A stretch of DNA of 9,825 nt from Acidobacteriota bacterium (GCA_017860085.1 JAFNAJ010000063.1:1-9825), one strand, 5' to 3'; positions 1 to 6,910 are shown, counted from the first letter of the stretch. Notes: a model not told the origin generated them from the sequence alone. Numbers and translations are program-made.

Positions 1-584
1 GGCTCGAGCCCCATCTCGGCACGCCCCCAGGTGCCGCGACCGTCACAGACTACCGGCGGATGATCCACGAGGGCGGCGACGCCGGCGTCGAGCTGCGAAA
101 GGCCACGCTGTCAGCCGACGACTTCTTTCCTGAGAAGGTGTGGGACGTGTTGGCCGTGTCCGGCTACATGTGCCCCGACCCCTACTCCGGGGCACCGGGG
201 GTCGAAGAGGTCGAGCCTGGCGTCTATCGCGTCACGGTGCGGCTCGCGTCCGAACGGGGGGACAAGCGCATCACGTTCACCCTGCGACTCACCGAGACGC
301 TCGAGCAGAGCCGGCTCGTCTTCAGTCCCCTGCTGCGCCGCTTCCTGGCCGGTGCCGACTACGAGCGCCGTCCGGTGAAGATCTCCGACTCGGGGCGAAT
401 CAGGAACGAGCTGCAGACGCTCTGCGCCGAGGCGCTCGAGTTTTCGAACGCCAACCGGATTCGGCTGCACTTCGACCGCATCCCCGAGGCGGTGATCCCG
501 CCGGACCACCAGGTGACGCTTCGCGAAGTGCTCTCCTGGTACAAGCGGCGTCACCCGGTGTGGTTCTCCTGGCTGGAGATCTGA
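1..584 (+). CDS. Unrecognised protein, 5' end outside the window
   Basis: I do not recognise this protein. The frame is open from the left edge (first full codon at 3) to TGA at 582-584, giving at least 193 residues. An internal ATG at 60 would give a 174-residue protein, but no Shine-Dalgarno (SD) sequence precedes it and the codons before it read like protein, so I favour a truncated gene. The alternative is that an upstream gene ends at TGA 61-63, overlapping ATG 60 as ATGA. The visible part is soluble and charged, without signal peptide or membrane helix. It has an alternating strand-like middle (VYRVTVRLASERGDKRITF), then arginine-rich stretches, and ends in the aromatic sequence HPVWFSWLEI. 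Its stop lies two bases before the start of the acyl-CoA dehydrogenase, so the two are almost certainly co-transcribed and may share a pathway. Confidence 0.6.
   Translation, partial: LEPHLGTPPGAATVTDYRRMIHEGGDAGVELRKATLSADDFFPEKVWDVLAVSGYMCPDPYSGAPGVEEVEPGVYRVTVRLASERGDKRITFTLRLTETLEQSRLVFSPLLRRFLAGADYERRPVKISDSGRIRNELQTLCAEALEFSNANRIRLHFDRIPEAVIPPDHQVTLREVLSWYKRRHPVWFSWLEI
575..578 (+). promoter_or_regulatory. Ribosome binding site of the acyl-CoA dehydrogenase
   Basis: GGAG lies 8 bases before the ATG at 587, inside the last codons of the upstream gene. The open frame extends much further upstream (to 140), and this site supports ATG 587 as the true start. Confidence 0.6.
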
Positions 585-586
585 CG

Positions 587-1735
587 ATGAGCGCTTACAC
601 CTCCCCTTGGATGAACGACGATCTGGCCATCTTCCGCAAGTCGGTTCGGCAGTTTCTCCGGGCGGAGTTCCTCCCCCACGAGGATCGCTGGCGAGCGCAG
701 CATCACATCGATCGCGAGGCGTGGCTGAAGGCAGGCCAAGCCGGCTTCCTGCTGGCCGACGTGCCCGAGGAGTACGGGGGAGGCGGCGGCACCTTTGCGT
801 ACACCGCCGTGGTGCTCGAAGAACTCGGCTACGCACCCGTCACGAGCTTCGGCTGCTCGGTCCAGGAGATCGTGGCGCACTACGTGCTGGCCTATGGCAG
901 TGAGACCCAGCGGCGGGCGTGGCTGCCGCGGATGGCCGCTGGCGAGATGGTGGGCGCCATCGGGATGACCGAGCCGGGCGCCGGGTCCGACCTTCAAGGC
1001 ATCAAGACGACGGCACGCCGCGAGGGCGACCACTACGTGATTGACGGCTCGAAGACGTTCATCACCAACGGGTGGCACGCCGACCTGATCTGCCTGGCGG
1101 TCAAGACCGACCCGGCCCAGCGCGGCGCCCGCGCCATCTCGCTCATCATGGTCGAGACCAAGGACCTTGCGGGCTACCGGGTGGGGCGCACCCTCGAGAA
1201 GATCGGCCAGCACGGCCAGGACACCTGCGAACTGTTCTTCGACGGCGTTCGCGTGCCCGCCGCGAACCTCCTTGGTTCGATCGAAGGGCAGGGATTCGCG
1301 CAGATGATGGAGCAGTTGCCCTACGAGCGCCTGCTCATCGCCGTGTCGGCCGTCGCGACCATGGAACTCGCCGTCGACATCACCACGCAGTACGCGAAGG
1401 ACCGCAAGCTCTTCGGCGGTACGCTGATGAACCTGCAGCACACGCGCTTTGCGTTGGCCGAGTGCAAGACCGAGGCGCACATCGGCCGTGTCTTCCTCGA
1501 CAGCTGCATCGAGCGCCTGATGGCGGGCACGCTCGACACGGCCACCGCGTCGATGGCCAAGTGGTGGCTCACCGACAAGCAGTGCGCCATCGCCGACGCC
1601 TGCTTGCAGCTGCATGGCGGCTACGGGTACATGGTGGAGTACCCAATCGCCCGGATCTGGGCCGACAGCCGCGTGCAGCGCATCTACGCCGGCGCAAACG
1701 AAATCATGAAAGAGCTGGTCGCGCGCTCGCTCTGA
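587..1735 (+). CDS. Acyl-CoA dehydrogenase, long-chain/isovaleryl type
   Basis: FAD enzyme of 382 residues, the normal family length, that forms a trans-2,3 double bond in an acyl-CoA and passes electrons to ETF; it should act in the cytoplasm. The family signature GAIGMTEPGAGSD is near 122-135 (E129), a flavin-contact motif DRKLFGG is at 272-278, and LHGGYGYM is near 342-349. The catalytic base of medium-chain enzymes (the Glu in IYEGT) is replaced by Ala368 in IYAGANEIM. Instead, LPYERLL carries Glu247 in the place used by long-chain and isovaleryl-CoA dehydrogenases. The C-terminal NEIMKELVARSL is also long-chain-like. Upstream in-frame codons as far as 140 overlap the preceding gene and are not protein-like. 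The next gene converges on it 30 bases away. Exact chain length or branched substrate cannot be told from sequence. Confidence 0.96.
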   Translation: MSAYTSPWMNDDLAIFRKSVRQFLRAEFLPHEDRWRAQHHIDREAWLKAGQAGFLLADVPEEYGGGGGTFAYTAVVLEELGYAPVTSFGCSVQEIVAHYVLAYGSETQRRAWLPRMAAGEMVGAIGMTEPGAGSDLQGIKTTARREGDHYVIDGSKTFITNGWHADLICLAVKTDPAQRGARAISLIMVETKDLAGYRVGRTLEKIGQHGQDTCELFFDGVRVPAANLLGSIEGQGFAQMMEQLPYERLLIAVSAVATMELAVDITTQYAKDRKLFGGTLMNLQHTRFALAECKTEAHIGRVFLDSCIERLMAGTLDTATASMAKWWLTDKQCAIADACLQLHGGYGYMVEYPIARIWADSRVQRIYAGANEIMKELVARSL

Positions 1736-1765
1736 TCCCCGGCGCAGGCGCGTCGGCTGCCCCTC

Positions 1766-3103
1766 CTACTGCTTCACGCCGTGGTCGGTGATCGCCAGGC
1801 CACGATCGATGATGTCGAGGCCCTCCTCGAGCTCGGCTTCGCTGATCGTCAGCGGCGGATTGGTGAAAAACGTGTTCCACCGTACGAACGTGTACAGCCC
1901 CTGCTCCCGGAAGAAGCGGGACAGCGCGGTGGTTTCGGGTGACGATCCGCCGAACGGCGCCATCGGTTCGTAGGTTCGCCGGTCGCGAACTAGCTCGACG
2001 ATCCCGAAGAGCCCGATCGACCGCGTCGTTCCGACCGAGGGGTGGCGCTCGGCGATCGCCTTCATCCGGTCGTGCAGCAGCGCCCCGGTTCGCGCGGCCC
2101 TGGCAATCAGGTCCTCGTCCTCGTACACGGCCAGCGTGGCGACCGCAGCCGCGCACGCCAGCGGGTGGCTGTTGTACGTCAAGCCGCTCGGGAACGCCCG
2201 GTCCTGGAACACGCGCGCGATGTGCGGGCGCATCCCGACGGCCCCCAGCGGGACGGAGGCGGACGTCAGCCCCTTGGCCATCGTGATGAGGTCGGGCACC
2301 ACGTTCCAGTGGTCGATCGCAAACCAGCGTCCCGTGCGGCCAAACCCCGACATCACCTCGTCGGCGATGAGCAGGATGCCGTGGCGATCGCAGATCTCCC
2401 TGACCCCCTGCATGTAGCCGTCCGGGGGAATCAGGACGCCGTTGGTTCCCACCACGGGCTCGACGATGAACGCGGCGATGTTGGTACCGCCCTCGCACTG
2501 GATGACGTACTCGAGCTCTCGCAGGGCGACGTCGACCGGCTCGGGATCACGAGCGCCCCACTTGTGGAAGTCCGGAGCCCGGACGATGCCCGGCAGGCCC
2601 GGCTCCGCGGCCCATCGGCGTGGCTCACCTGTCAGCGAGATCGCGCCCGCCGTCCCCCCGTGGTACGAACGGTAGCGCGCCATGATCTTGTGTCGGCCGG
2701 TCACGATGCGCGCGACGCGGATGGCGTGCTCGTTGGCGTCGGCCCCGCCGTTGGTGAAGAAGAACGTGTCGATGTCGCCGGGCGTCACCTCGGCCAGCTT
2801 GGCGCCGAGCCGGGCGCGCGGCTCCGTCGCCATGAACGGGTTCGCATAGCAGAGCCGCGCCGCCTGGTCCTGGATCGCGCGCACGACGCTGGGGTGCGAA
2901 TGCCCGATGTTGACGCACATCAGTTGGCTGTTGAAATCGAGGTAACGCTTGCCCTCGGGGGTCCAGAAGTAGACGCCCTCGGCGCGGGCGACCGGGATCG
3001 GGTCCACGGCGGTCTGCGCCGACCACTCGTAGATCGTGTGACGCTTGCACGAGGCGACGATCTCGTCGCCGGTCATCGAGGGCGCGGTCGTGGTCGGGTT
3101 CAT
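1766..3103 (-). CDS. Class III (omega) PLP-dependent aminotransferase
   Basis: Cytoplasmic PLP transaminase of 445 residues, a complete fold-type I class III enzyme. Visible in order: FFFTNGGADANEHAIR (114-129) in the place of the usual TNSGSEAN phosphate-binding loop; SYHGG (146-150), with the aromatic residue that stacks on PLP; the signature DEVMSGFGRTG (248-258), whose Asp248 contacts the pyridine nitrogen; Lys277 in MAKGL as Schiff-base lysine; and LTYNSHP (308-314) with the phosphate-contacting Thr309. The NGGADANE variant and WSAQ near the N-terminus recall the subgroup annotated as aspartate aminotransferase family or taurine/beta-alanine-type transaminases, so the amino donor is probably an omega-amine, but this is unproven. 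Its ATG overlaps the stop of the transporter gene by four bases (ATGA), with a strong SD, so the two are translationally coupled. Confidence 0.95.
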   Translation of the reverse strand: MNPTTTAPSMTGDEIVASCKRHTIYEWSAQTAVDPIPVARAEGVYFWTPEGKRYLDFNSQLMCVNIGHSHPSVVRAIQDQAARLCYANPFMATEPRARLGAKLAEVTPGDIDTFFFTNGGADANEHAIRVARIVTGRHKIMARYRSYHGGTAGAISLTGEPRRWAAEPGLPGIVRAPDFHKWGARDPEPVDVALRELEYVIQCEGGTNIAAFIVEPVVGTNGVLIPPDGYMQGVREICDRHGILLIADEVMSGFGRTGRWFAIDHWNVVPDLITMAKGLTSASVPLGAVGMRPHIARVFQDRAFPSGLTYNSHPLACAAAVATLAVYEDEDLIARAARTGALLHDRMKAIAERHPSVGTTRSIGLFGIVELVRDRRTYEPMAPFGGSSPETTALSRFFREQGLYTFVRWNTFFTNPPLTISEAELEEGLDIIDRGLAITDHGVKQ

Positions 3104-4593
3104 TGGCTCACCTCCGGCGTGGCGCGGCTGTAGACGAGACCGCCGACGCCCAGCGTGACGAATATCAAGGCCTGGACGGCCACTCTCGGCTGGATGGGCG
3201 TCGACGAGAAGGCCACGTACAGGAAGCCGAGTCCGAGCAGCAAGATCGCCGCGTAGACGCCCCGCATCACCGCGAGGGCGCGCCGCCGCGTCGAGGGCGT
3301 GTCTGGGCCGAACGCCCGGGCGAACATCACCAACCCGATCGCGGCCACGACGTCGAGGGCCGCAAAGAGCAGCCAGAACTTGCGCGCGGTTCCCGGCGCG
3401 TCAGGCGTCCCGACAACCGGTTTCATCACGCGCTCGTAGAGAAACGCGCCGATGCTCGACCCGAGCAACGAGCCGAACACCCCGTAGAGAAACGCGTAGC
3501 CCATGTACACGGCCTTCCGGTCCGAGGGTGCCACCAGGCCCACGAAGCTGTAGTACTTCGGGTGCGCGGTCATCTCGCCAATCGAGAACACGGCAATCCC
3601 AAGGACGAACACCCACGCGTTCTGCGAGAGCGCGAGCAGCGCGAAGCCCACAGCCCCGAACGCCATCCCGGTGACCATCGTGGGCAGCGCGGGCCATGTC
3701 TTGACCAGGCGGCTGACCAGCACCTGCAGCAGGATGATGGTGCCGGCGTTGATCACGGTGACGTGCTCGACGTCGAACGTGAACGACCACGGCAGGCCCA
3801 CGGCCGCGAACGCAGACGAGACCGCGCGGCTCACCGGCGCGCGGTCGATGAAATCGCGGAGATACCAGAGCACCGACCCGAAGTTCTGAAAATACAGGAT
3901 CCAGAAGCCCGAGTAGACGACGATCATCAGCATGAAGCGCGCGTCGGCGAGCACCTCGGCCGCGCCCACCAGGACCTGCGACAGGGTCTTCGTGCTCTCG
4001 GGCCTCGGGGGGTCGCGGAACACGAACAGGGTCGGCAGCAGCATCAGCCCCGTGTAGGCCGCCGACGCAGCGAAGACGTACTGCCACGAGAACCCCTTGA
4101 GCACGCTGACGACCAGCGGCGCCAGGAAGGCGCCAAGGTTGATCATCCAGTAGTAGATGCCGAACCCGAGGGCCGAGTTGGACTCATCGGTGGTCCGAGC
4201 GATCGTGCCGGAGATGATCGGCTTGAACAGTCCCGAGCCCGTGGCCATGACGAGCAGCGCCAGAAAGACCAGCGCGTAGCTCGACATGTAGCCGGCCACA
4301 AAATAACCCGTCGCAAGGAGCGAGAACGCCACCAGCAGCACGCGGCGATAGCCGTAACGGTCGGCCAGCGCCCCACCCAGGATCGGCAGCACGTAGGTGG
4401 CCGCGTACACGATGCTCTGCAGGAAGCCGACGGACTGCTCGCTGAAGCCCAGCCCCCCGTCGGCGATCGCGCCGGTGAGGTAGACGGCCAGGACGGAGTT
4501 CATGCCGTAGTAGGCCGCCCGCTCGAACAACTCCATCACGTTGGCGACCCAGAACGTCTGCGGGAAGTGGCTGCGGGGCTGCTCGCTTGTCAT
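3100..4593 (-). CDS. POT/PTR-family proton-coupled peptide transporter
   Basis: Inner-membrane major-facilitator protein of 497 residues, predicted to import di- or tripeptides or related small nitrogen compounds with protons. The diagnostic POT motif ExxERxxYY is present in TM1 (Glu21, Glu24, Arg25, Tyr28, Tyr29). The MFS loop motif is GGALADRYGYRR (73-84). GSGLFKP (119-125) carries Lys124 in the position of the conserved TM4 lysine, FWILYFQ (230-236) fits TM7, and Glu340 in GEMTAHPKYY fits the conserved TM10 glutamate. By eye there are about 14 hydrophobic segments. Only about 30 residues separate the sixth and seventh, while two extra segments follow at 446-488. The start at 4593 has a weak GAGG four bases upstream. 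It is first gene of a minus-strand pair with the aminotransferase and divergent from the OCD-like gene. Substrate unknown. Confidence 0.93.
   Translation of the reverse strand: MTSEQPRSHFPQTFWVANVMELFERAAYYGMNSVLAVYLTGAIADGGLGFSEQSVGFLQSIVYAATYVLPILGGALADRYGYRRVLLVAFSLLATGYFVAGYMSSYALVFLALLVMATGSGLFKPIISGTIARTTDESNSALGFGIYYWMINLGAFLAPLVVSVLKGFSWQYVFAASAAYTGLMLLPTLFVFRDPPRPESTKTLSQVLVGAAEVLADARFMLMIVVYSGFWILYFQNFGSVLWYLRDFIDRAPVSRAVSSAFAAVGLPWSFTFDVEHVTVINAGTIILLQVLVSRLVKTWPALPTMVTGMAFGAVGFALLALSQNAWVFVLGIAVFSIGEMTAHPKYYSFVGLVAPSDRKAVYMGYAFLYGVFGSLLGSSIGAFLYERVMKPVVGTPDAPGTARKFWLLFAALDVVAAIGLVMFARAFGPDTPSTRRRALAVMRGVYAAILLLGLGFLYVAFSSTPIQPRVAVQALIFVTLGVGGLVYSRATPEVSQ
3110..3115 (-). promoter_or_regulatory. 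Ribosome binding site of the aminotransferase
   Basis: GGAGGT on the minus strand, six bases before the ATG at 3103 and inside the last codons of the transporter gene. It fixes the aminotransferase start and supports reinitiation at the ATGA overlap (3100-3103). Confidence 0.7.
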
Positions 4594-4631
4594 GGGGCCT
4601 CGACTTGCGCTCGGACGCGAACGCGTGCCTT

Positions 4632-4660
4632 ACTGTAGCGCGGTGGCGCCGCCTTTTCGA
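4632..4660 (-). promoter_or_regulatory. Candidate sigma-70 promoter for the transporter-aminotransferase operon
   Basis: On the minus strand, a -35-like TCGAAA (4655-4660) and a -10-like TACAGT (4632-4637) are separated by 17 bases, each matching consensus at four of six positions. The -10 lies about 38 bases before the transporter ATG. This is one of the few AT-containing patches in the 97-base divergent gap. Confidence 0.4.
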
Positions 4661-4664
4661 GGGG

Positions 4665-4679
4665 TCGGCGCCGCGCCGA
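4665..4679. promoter_or_regulatory. Operator-like palindrome in the divergent gap
   Basis: TCGGCGCCGCGCCGA is an inverted repeat with two perfect 7-base arms around a single C. It lies between the candidate minus-strand promoter and the SD of the OCD-like gene, so a bound repressor or activator could affect both directions. As RNA it could form only a strained hairpin next to the SD. GC-rich DNA produces short palindromes by chance, so the functional claim is inference. Confidence 0.35.
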
Positions 4680-4690
4680 AGGGGGCGGGC

Positions 4691-5665
4691 ATGGAGACCA
4701 ACCGGCTGCTGTATCTCTCGCGAGCTGACGTCGAGCGCGTCGGACTCGACATGCCGACCATCATCCGGCTGCTCGAGCACGTGTTCGAGGAGAAGGGCCA
4801 CGGGCGGGTGGAAATGCCCCCCAAGCCGGGCATCCACACGCAGCCGGACGCGTTCATTCACGCCATGCCGGCCTACATAAGGGCGCTCAAGGCTGCGGGG
4901 CTGAAGTGGGTGAGCGGTTACCCGGGCAACCCGTCGCGGGGCCTTCCCTACATCTCGGGGCTCATCGTGATGAACGATGCGGAGACGGGCCTGCCCTACG
5001 CGGTGATGGACTGCACGTGGGTCACCGCCTACCGGACCGGCGCGGCGACGGCTGTGGCGGCGAAGTACCTCGCCCGACCCGAGAGCGAGACGGCCGGGAT
5101 CCTCGCCTGCGGCGTGCAGGGCCGCACCAACCTGGCGGCCTTGGCCGCCCTGTTTCCACTGAAACGCGTGTTCGCCTACGACACGTCGCCCGACGCGCAG
5201 CGGCGCTACGTCGACGAGATGAGCGCACGGCTCGGCCTCGACGTGATTGCGGCCGCGTCTCCGCGCGAAGCGGTCGTCGAGAGCGACCTGGTGGTCACGT
5301 CCGGCCCCATCCGGAAACATCCCGAGCCGACGATCCCGCCGGACTGGCTGCGCCCGGGCGCCTTTGCGAGCGCCGTGGACTTCGACAGCTACTGGACGCC
5401 AGAGGCGCTCCGCCAAGTGGACTGGATCGTCACCGATGATCTCCCCCAGTTCGACTACTACCGCGGAGTCGGGTACTTCGAGACCGCGCCCGAGCCGCAC
5501 GCGTCACTCGAAGAGCTCGTCGTGGGAAGCAAGCCCGGACGCAGGCGAGCCTCAGACCGCACCATGGCCATGAATCTCGGCCTCGCGCTCGAGGATATGG
5601 CCGTGGCACGCGAGGTCCACGCGCTCGCGCTCGGCCTCGGCATCGGCACCTGGCTCCCGCTCTAG
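4691..5665 (+). CDS. Ornithine cyclodeaminase / mu-crystallin family oxidoreductase
   Basis: NAD(P)-dependent cytoplasmic enzyme of 324 residues. Family members act on amino or imino acids (ornithine cyclodeaminase, alanine dehydrogenase, ketimine reductase). Recognisable are LKWVSGYPGNP (71-81) with Lys72, the segment TGLPYAVMD (99-107), VTAYRTGAATAVAAKYLA (111-128) with Arg115, and a Rossmann nucleotide loop ending in Asp163. Two things are odd. The loop reads ACGVQGRT (139-146) rather than the usual GAG.QA. By my alignment from memory, the Glu56 of P. putida ornithine cyclodeaminase corresponds to His57 here (IHAMP), while its catalytic Asp228 fits Asp232 (SAVDFD). True ornithine cyclodeaminase activity is therefore doubtful, and a dehydrogenase or imine reductase is likelier. 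ATG 4691 follows AAGGGGG (4679-4685) with a 5-base gap; in-frame GTG 4643 is less likely. The flavoprotein gene follows after 19 bases. Confidence 0.9.
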   Translation: METNRLLYLSRADVERVGLDMPTIIRLLEHVFEEKGHGRVEMPPKPGIHTQPDAFIHAMPAYIRALKAAGLKWVSGYPGNPSRGLPYISGLIVMNDAETGLPYAVMDCTWVTAYRTGAATAVAAKYLARPESETAGILACGVQGRTNLAALAALFPLKRVFAYDTSPDAQRRYVDEMSARLGLDVIAAASPREAVVESDLVVTSGPIRKHPEPTIPPDWLRPGAFASAVDFDSYWTPEALRQVDWIVTDDLPQFDYYRGVGYFETAPEPHASLEELVVGSKPGRRRASDRTMAMNLGLALEDMAVAREVHALALGLGIGTWLPL

Positions 5666-5671
5666 GTCACC

Positions 5672-5677
5672 GAGGAA
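5672..5677 (+). promoter_or_regulatory. Ribosome binding site supporting a GTG start
   Basis: GAGGAA lies seven bases before GTG 5685, right after the TAG of the upstream gene (5663-5665). It supports GTG as the flavoprotein start, which matches the short N-terminal lead into the FAD-binding motif. Confidence 0.6.
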
Positions 5678-5684
5678 CGCCGAC

Positions 5685-6866
5685 GTGCGGCGCACGGCAG
5701 ACGCAGTCATCGTCGGCGGCGGGTGCATGGGCGCGAGCGTTGCCTATCACCTGGCTCGCCTGGGCGTCACGCGCGTGACGCTCGTGGAACGCGAGGCGCA
5801 GTTGGCCACGGGCTCGACTGGCCGCAACGCGGGCGGTGTGCGTCACCAGTTCTCGCACGAGGCGAACGTCCGACTGTCGATCGAGTCGATCGCCCTGCTC
5901 CAGCGCTTCGAGGAGGACGTTGGCACGGCCATCGACTTCCACCAGAACGGCTACCTCTTCCTGCTGTCGACCGAAGCGAGCGTCGCCGCCTTTCGCCGCA
6001 GCGTCGAGCTTCAGCGCCGACTCGGGGTGACGGTGGAGTGGCTGGGCCCCGACGCGGCCGCCACCCTGGCGCCAGGCCTCTCGGTCGACGGGGTCGCGGC
6101 GGCCACGTACTGCGCCGCTGACGGCATTGCCGATCCCAATGGCGTCACGATGGGGTTCGCGCGAGCGGCGCGGTCCCTGGGTGTGGAGATCGCGTGCGAC
6201 ACAGAGGTGACGGGCATCCGGGTCGAGGGCGCGCGCGTGACTGGCGTTGAGACGCCACGCGGGTCGATTGCCACATCGCTGGTTGTGAACGCGGCCGGCC
6301 CGTGGGCACGGCGAGTCGGCGCCCTCGCGGGGCTCGACATCCCCATCGTCCCTCTGCGGCGCCACATCTTCCTCGCGCAGCCGAACACCGGGGGCTCATG
6401 GGACGACCCCGGCCACGTCGGGGCCGTCCCCAAGAACCGCGTGATGGTGATCGACTTCGACACGTCCTTCTACTTCCATCGCGAGGGCGGTCGATTGTTG
6501 TTCGGCATGGGCGACCCTGACGAGACGCCCGGCTTCGACACCAGCGTGCGCTGGGACTTCCTCCCGCGCGTGACCGAAGTTGCCATCCGGCGGTTGCCGG
6601 CACTGGCCGACGCTGCCGTCTCGCACGCGTGGGCGGGCCTGTACGAAATGACGCCCGACGGCATGCCGGTGATCGGCCCGTGCCCGAATGTCAGCGGCTT
6701 CTACACGATTGCCGGGTTCAGCGGCCATGGCTTTCAGCACTCCCCTGCCGCGGGCCGTGTGCTGGCCGACCTCGTGGTCGGGCGGGACCCCGGGCTCGAT
6801 CTCACTCCCTTTGCGTTCGGGCGGTTCGCCGGGGCCGGGCAGGCCGGCGAGGCCAACGTCGTCTGA
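5685..6866 (+). CDS. FAD-dependent oxidoreductase, DAO family (sarcosine oxidase beta-like)
   Basis: Flavoprotein of 393 residues that should oxidise the C-N bond of a secondary or D-amino acid or similar amine to an imine. The FAD-binding beta-alpha-beta unit is at the N-terminus: GGGCMG (11-16), with Glu35 ending the second strand. STGRNAGGVRHQ (44-55), VNAAGPWA (201-208) and the C-terminal TPDGMPVIGP (323-332) plus GFSGHGFQHSPAAGR (344-358) are typical of the SoxB/DadA group. Covalent flavin sites seem absent: no Cys where monomeric sarcosine oxidase has Cys315 (LYEMTPD here), and no His in ADPNGV (149-154), where heterotetrameric sarcosine oxidase carries its FMN histidine. There is no signal peptide, so it is cytoplasmic. 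It starts at GTG 19 bases after the OCD-like gene, so they form an operon. No partner-subunit genes are visible. Substrate unknown; an opine oxidase-like or dehydrogenase role is possible. Confidence 0.93.
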   Translation: MRRTADAVIVGGGCMGASVAYHLARLGVTRVTLVEREAQLATGSTGRNAGGVRHQFSHEANVRLSIESIALLQRFEEDVGTAIDFHQNGYLFLLSTEASVAAFRRSVELQRRLGVTVEWLGPDAAATLAPGLSVDGVAAATYCAADGIADPNGVTMGFARAARSLGVEIACDTEVTGIRVEGARVTGVETPRGSIATSLVVNAAGPWARRVGALAGLDIPIVPLRRHIFLAQPNTGGSWDDPGHVGAVPKNRVMVIDFDTSFYFHREGGRLLFGMGDPDETPGFDTSVRWDFLPRVTEVAIRRLPALADAAVSHAWAGLYEMTPDGMPVIGPCPNVSGFYTIAGFSGHGFQHSPAAGRVLADLVVGRDPGLDLTPFAFGRFAGAGQAGEANVV

Positions 6867-6880
6867 CCCGAGGATCTGAT

Positions 6881-6910
6881 TTGCCGCTTGCCGGCAGACT
6901 CGGTTACTCT
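6881..6910 (+). promoter_or_regulatory. Weak candidate promoter upstream of the RRM gene
   Basis: TTGCCG (6881-6886) and TACTCT (6905-6910) are 18 bases apart, with four and three consensus matches. This is the most promoter-like spot in the 230-base gap after the flavoprotein gene. It would give the RRM mRNA a leader of roughly 180 bases. Support is thin. Confidence 0.25.

Noticed and set aside
140..586. Longer N-terminus for the acyl-CoA dehydrogenase
   Set aside because: The extension is Arg-rich, overlaps the preceding gene in another frame, and would make the protein about 150 residues longer than the family; ATG 587 has a good SD.
551..1615. Minus-strand frame of 354 codons opposite the acyl-CoA dehydrogenase
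   Set aside because: Shadow of the dehydrogenase; no ribosome binding site or recognisable fold.
1736..1765. Bidirectional terminator between the converging dehydrogenase and aminotransferase genes
   Set aside because: Only a 4-base stem (GCAG/CTGC) with a 9-base loop and no T-tract on either strand; not enough to call.
2042..3133. Plus-strand open frame of 363 codons opposite the aminotransferase
   Set aside because: Antisense shadow with low-complexity composition and no domain; the minus strand carries all PLP-enzyme motifs.
3103..4638. Plus-strand open frame of 511 codons opposite the transporter gene
   Set aside because: It is very rich in Arg, His, Asp and Glu without hydrophobic cores or motifs and lies exactly antisense to a clear POT protein. 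Long antisense frames are normal in GC-rich coding DNA.
4184..5500. Minus-strand frame of 438 codons running from the OCD-like gene into the transporter
   Set aside because: It crosses the divergent gap and overlaps two well-supported genes out of frame; Arg/Gly/His-rich and motif-free.
6889..6896. Palindrome TGCCGGCA after the flavoprotein gene as operator or terminator
   Set aside because: Eight bases with no loop and no T-tract; expected by chance in this GC content.
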